Made by a program: the position numbers and the translations under genes
Assembly (NCBI RefSeq): GCF_016798245.1
Contig: NZ_JAEUZA010000004.1
Location: 248,001-312,000 of the forward strand
DNA length: 64,000 nt
Source: Alkalicoccobacillus gibsonii
GTDB lineage: Bacteria > Bacillota > Bacilli > Bacillales > Bacillaceae_D
Reading direction: 5' to 3'
The notes under the pieces: model-generated
Told to the model about the DNA's origin: nothing
Database searches by the model: none
The model's input: only the letters and a program-made list of their open reading frames with translations
Part shown: in pieces, positions 61,914 to 64,000 of the stretch
Numbering within the stretch: the stretch's first letter is position 1
How the letters are laid out: each line of letters begins with the position of its first letter

Positions 61914-63419
61914 GTGAACCATGAAGCACTCCAGCACTTACTAGACAAGCGCCAGATGATTCAATCAGAAGAGCAGAAAAAAAAAGAAAAACAGCATAAA
62001 AAGGATAAGAAAACAGCTCAAGAACGATTGGATGAGCTTCTGGATTCAGGCAGTTGGACTGAGTATCAGCAATTTACTGCTGGATCAGAACAAGATAAGT
62101 CCTATCCAAATGATGGAGTAATCATTGGTGTAGGAACAATACATGGAGTAAAGGTCTGCGTGTATGCTCAAGACTTTACCGTTGCAGGAGGATCTCTTGG
62201 TAAAATTCATGCACAAAAAATTGCTTGGATCATGGATCTTGCATATGACATGAACGCTCCTATTATCGGTTTAAATGATTCGGGTGGAGCCAGAATCCAA
62301 GAGGGAATTGAGGCACTCTCGGGATATGGAAGTATTTTTTACCGGAATGCTACGTATTCCGGAGTGATTCCTCAGATTTCGTTGATAGTTGGTCCTTGTG
62401 CAGGAGGGGCAGTGTATTCACCAGCATTAACTGATTTTATCTTTATGGTTGAAAAAACAAGTCAAATGTTTATTACAGGCCCAAAGGTAGTCCAGGCGGT
62501 GACCGGTTCAGCCAGTTGTCCTGAAGAGCTTGGGGGAGCCGCAATGCATGCGACGATAAGTGGGAATGCGCACGTCATTTCACAAACAGAAGAACAGTTA
62601 TTTCAACAGGTACGAGGTTTGATTTGTGCTTGGAAGACTGTTCATACAAGTGATGTAATTGCACCAAATGTGAAGCAAATGGATCATCTTTTACCAGATG
62701 ATTCAAAAAAGGGCTACGATAGCAAAAAGGTAATCTGTGGAATAGTAGACGTTGATTCCTTTTATGAAATTCATGAGAAGTTTGCACGGAATATAGTCGT
62801 TGGCTTTGCTAAATTAAATGGAGAACCTATAGGTGTTATTGCAACTAACCCTAAAGTGAAGGCAGGGTGCATTGATGTCGACGCCTCAGATAAAGCAGCA
62901 CGATTTGTGCGATTCTGTGATGCGTTTGGTTATCCCTTACTTGTTTTAGAGGATGTAAGTGGCTTTATGCCGGGCGTTGATCAGGAGCAGGCTGGCTTAA
63001 TTCGTCATGGGGCAAAGATCATCTACGCCTTTGCCGCAGCAACGGTTCCGAGAATAACGGTTGTTACTCGAAAAGCGTATGGAGGCGCCTTTGTGGCATT
63101 AAATAGCAAAGCCATTGGAGCAGACTTTGTTTTTGCCTGGCCGGCTTCGGAGATTTCGGTCATGGGTCCAGAAGGTGCTTCTTCAATCATTTATGCTAAA
63201 GAAATTCATGAAAGTGCCAATCCAGAACAAACAAAAAAAGAAAAGATGGACGCGTATCGCAAGCAGTATGCATCAATATACAAAGCAGCTGAGGTTGGAC
63301 TCATTGATGATATCATCTCTCCTAGTGAGACAAGAGAACGGTTAATCCAGTCATTCGCATTAGTGGTAAATAAAAAAAGAAGTCTGCCTGGACGAAAACA
63401 TGGGAATATCCCGCTATAA
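61914..63419 (+). CDS. Acyl-CoA carboxylase carboxyltransferase subunit (propionyl/methylmalonyl-CoA type)
   Basis: 501 residues of the PccB/MmdA/YqjD family, crotonase-fold tandem. The N-terminal half has VAGGSLGKIHAQKIAWIMDLA, GLNDSGGARIQEGIEALSGYG and VGPCAGGAVYSPAL; the C-terminal half has DVSGFMPGVDQEQAGLIRHGAKIIYAFA and TRKAYGGAFVALNSK. It transfers carboxyl from biotin to or from acyl-CoA. The Lys-rich helical N-terminus (about 20-40) is longer than usual. GTG 61914 is preferred, with GAGGTGAG at 61902; another GTG at 61905 is possible. Its biotin-carrier partner is not in the window. Confidence 0.92.
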   Translation: MNHEALQHLLDKRQMIQSEEQKKKEKQHKKDKKTAQERLDELLDSGSWTEYQQFTAGSEQDKSYPNDGVIIGVGTIHGVKVCVYAQDFTVAGGSLGKIHAQKIAWIMDLAYDMNAPIIGLNDSGGARIQEGIEALSGYGSIFYRNATYSGVIPQISLIVGPCAGGAVYSPALTDFIFMVEKTSQMFITGPKVVQAVTGSASCPEELGGAAMHATISGNAHVISQTEEQLFQQVRGLICAWKTVHTSDVIAPNVKQMDHLLPDDSKKGYDSKKVICGIVDVDSFYEIHEKFARNIVVGFAKLNGEPIGVIATNPKVKAGCIDVDASDKAARFVRFCDAFGYPLLVLEDVSGFMPGVDQEQAGLIRHGAKIIYAFAAATVPRITVVTRKAYGGAFVALNSKAIGADFVFAWPASEISVMGPEGASSIIYAKEIHESANPEQTKKEKMDAYRKQYASIYKAAEVGLIDDIISPSETRERLIQSFALVVNKKRSLPGRKHGNIPL

Positions 63420-63487
63420 TCTTCTCTCTTGTTCCAACCTGTGATAGCATATAAGTTGGTTTAAGTGATTAGGAGAGGAAGAGTTTA

Positions 63488-64000
63488 GTGGTTGTCTTAT
63501 CAGAATTAACATTTCAAATCATTTTAGTTGGTATATTGCTATCTCTTATAATAGTAGGAAGTATCTTTTTACCCAAATTTATAAAAAAGAGATCAAAAAA
63601 GCATGACCATCTGATTTCAATTTTACTAAGTGCATTCGCTCTTGCTTCGTATATTCAGCTCAATTCGTTAGTCCCTGTGGCTTATGAAGAAGATTACTTT
63701 GTAACGGGAACATCCTTAGAGCAAGTGACAGATAAGCAAGCGAGATCTTTATCGGTACCTAGAGCTTTTGTCATTAATGAATATGAACAGCGACCTTTTA
63801 AGATTGAGTTATCAAGCGGTGATCATCAATTATTTGTAACGGTTGATACGACAGATTATCAGGCAGTAGTGAATTATGCACGAGAACATGATTCACTGGT
63901 TGTTTTTAACCGAGCCATTGATATGCTTGGTTATTATCAAGAGCGATTCACGGATACATATGCTGAATTTGCAGATGAACTTGACGACGAAGAAATCGTG
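63488..64000 (+). CDS. Membrane protein of unknown function (truncated by window end)
   Basis: An open frame of 171 codons from GTG 63488, with AGGAGAGGAAGAG upstream, running off the right edge. There are two N-terminal transmembrane segments (about residues 7-28 and 42-62), then an extracytoplasmic-looking domain with VTGTSLEQVTDKQARSLSV and VVFNRAIDMLGYYQERF. I do not recognise the family. It lies 68 bp after the carboxyltransferase gene, and its 3' end is missing. Confidence 0.6.
   Translation, partial: MVVLSELTFQIILVGILLSLIIVGSIFLPKFIKKRSKKHDHLISILLSAFALASYIQLNSLVPVAYEEDYFVTGTSLEQVTDKQARSLSVPRAFVINEYEQRPFKIELSSGDHQLFVTVDTTDYQAVVNYAREHDSLVVFNRAIDMLGYYQERFTDTYAEFADELDDEEIV

Noticed and set aside
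1-64000. CRISPR arrays, tRNA/rRNA genes, transposases, prophage or toxin-antitoxin systems
   Set aside because: Looked for regular repeats, clover-leaf sequences and mobile-element proteins; none seen.

Overview
The window looks like the chromosome of a spore-forming, low-GC Gram-positive of the family Bacillaceae. It has spoIIB, spoIVFA/spoIVFB, an AbrB-like regulator, candidate SigB-type promoters, S-box (SAM-I) riboswitches, an L21 leader RNA, tandem pstB genes, AddAB-like proteins and Bacillus-type Shine-Dalgarno sites with frequent GTG/TTG starts. An alkaliphilic or halotolerant Bacillus relative (Alkalihalobacillus-like) would fit, but the genus cannot be fixed from sequence alone. I saw no rRNA, tRNA, CRISPR array, prophage or transposase.

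Layout. 1-11.9 kb is a complete Gram-positive type IV pilus (T4P) locus. Three minor prepilin genes run leftward (one leaves the window and carries a beta-solenoid-like tail). Rightward come a small membrane protein, a VanW-domain protein, pilB, pilT, pilC, the pilin gene pilA, the prepilin peptidase and pilMNO. A cyclic-di-GMP-II riboswitch with an overlapping terminator sits in front of pilA, and PilB has an MshEN domain, so c-di-GMP probably acts at two levels. 11.9-27.8 kb follows the B. subtilis comC-spoIIB-maf-radC-mreBCD-minCD-spoIVFAB-rplU-prp-rpmA order. Insertions are an S9 peptidase, a block with a PfpI protease, a degenerate MoaC-like protein and an aldo-keto reductase, and an RNase E/G gene. 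After rpmA the expected spo0B-obg do not follow.

27.8-33.7 kb holds an AbrB-like regulator, an amidohydrolase, a UDG-like protein, a chemoreceptor and an FAD oxidase. 33.7-43.3 kb is a methionine-salvage locus. Two divergent promoters each drive an S-box riboswitch. Leftward lie a ribose-type ABC importer (inferred to import methylthioribose) plus mtnK and mtnA; rightward lie mtnW, mtnX, mtnB and mtnD. 43.4-49.3 kb contains a DinB-family protein and the phosphate operon pstS-C-A-B1-B2-phoU, with a PhoP-box array and a cre-like site upstream. 49.7-56.7 kb has yisL, a GNAT gene and a divergent AddB/AddA-like helicase-nuclease pair. 56.8-59.7 kb is cheA-cheW-cheY outside a flagellar operon. The last 4 kb holds small proteins, a DDAH-family hydrolase, an acyl-CoA carboxyltransferase and a truncated membrane protein gene.

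A dispersed element of about 260 bp occurs as three full copies plus one core-only copy. The full copies have terminal inverted repeats, a strong hairpin and a GC-rich core. Every copy lies just downstream of a stop codon.
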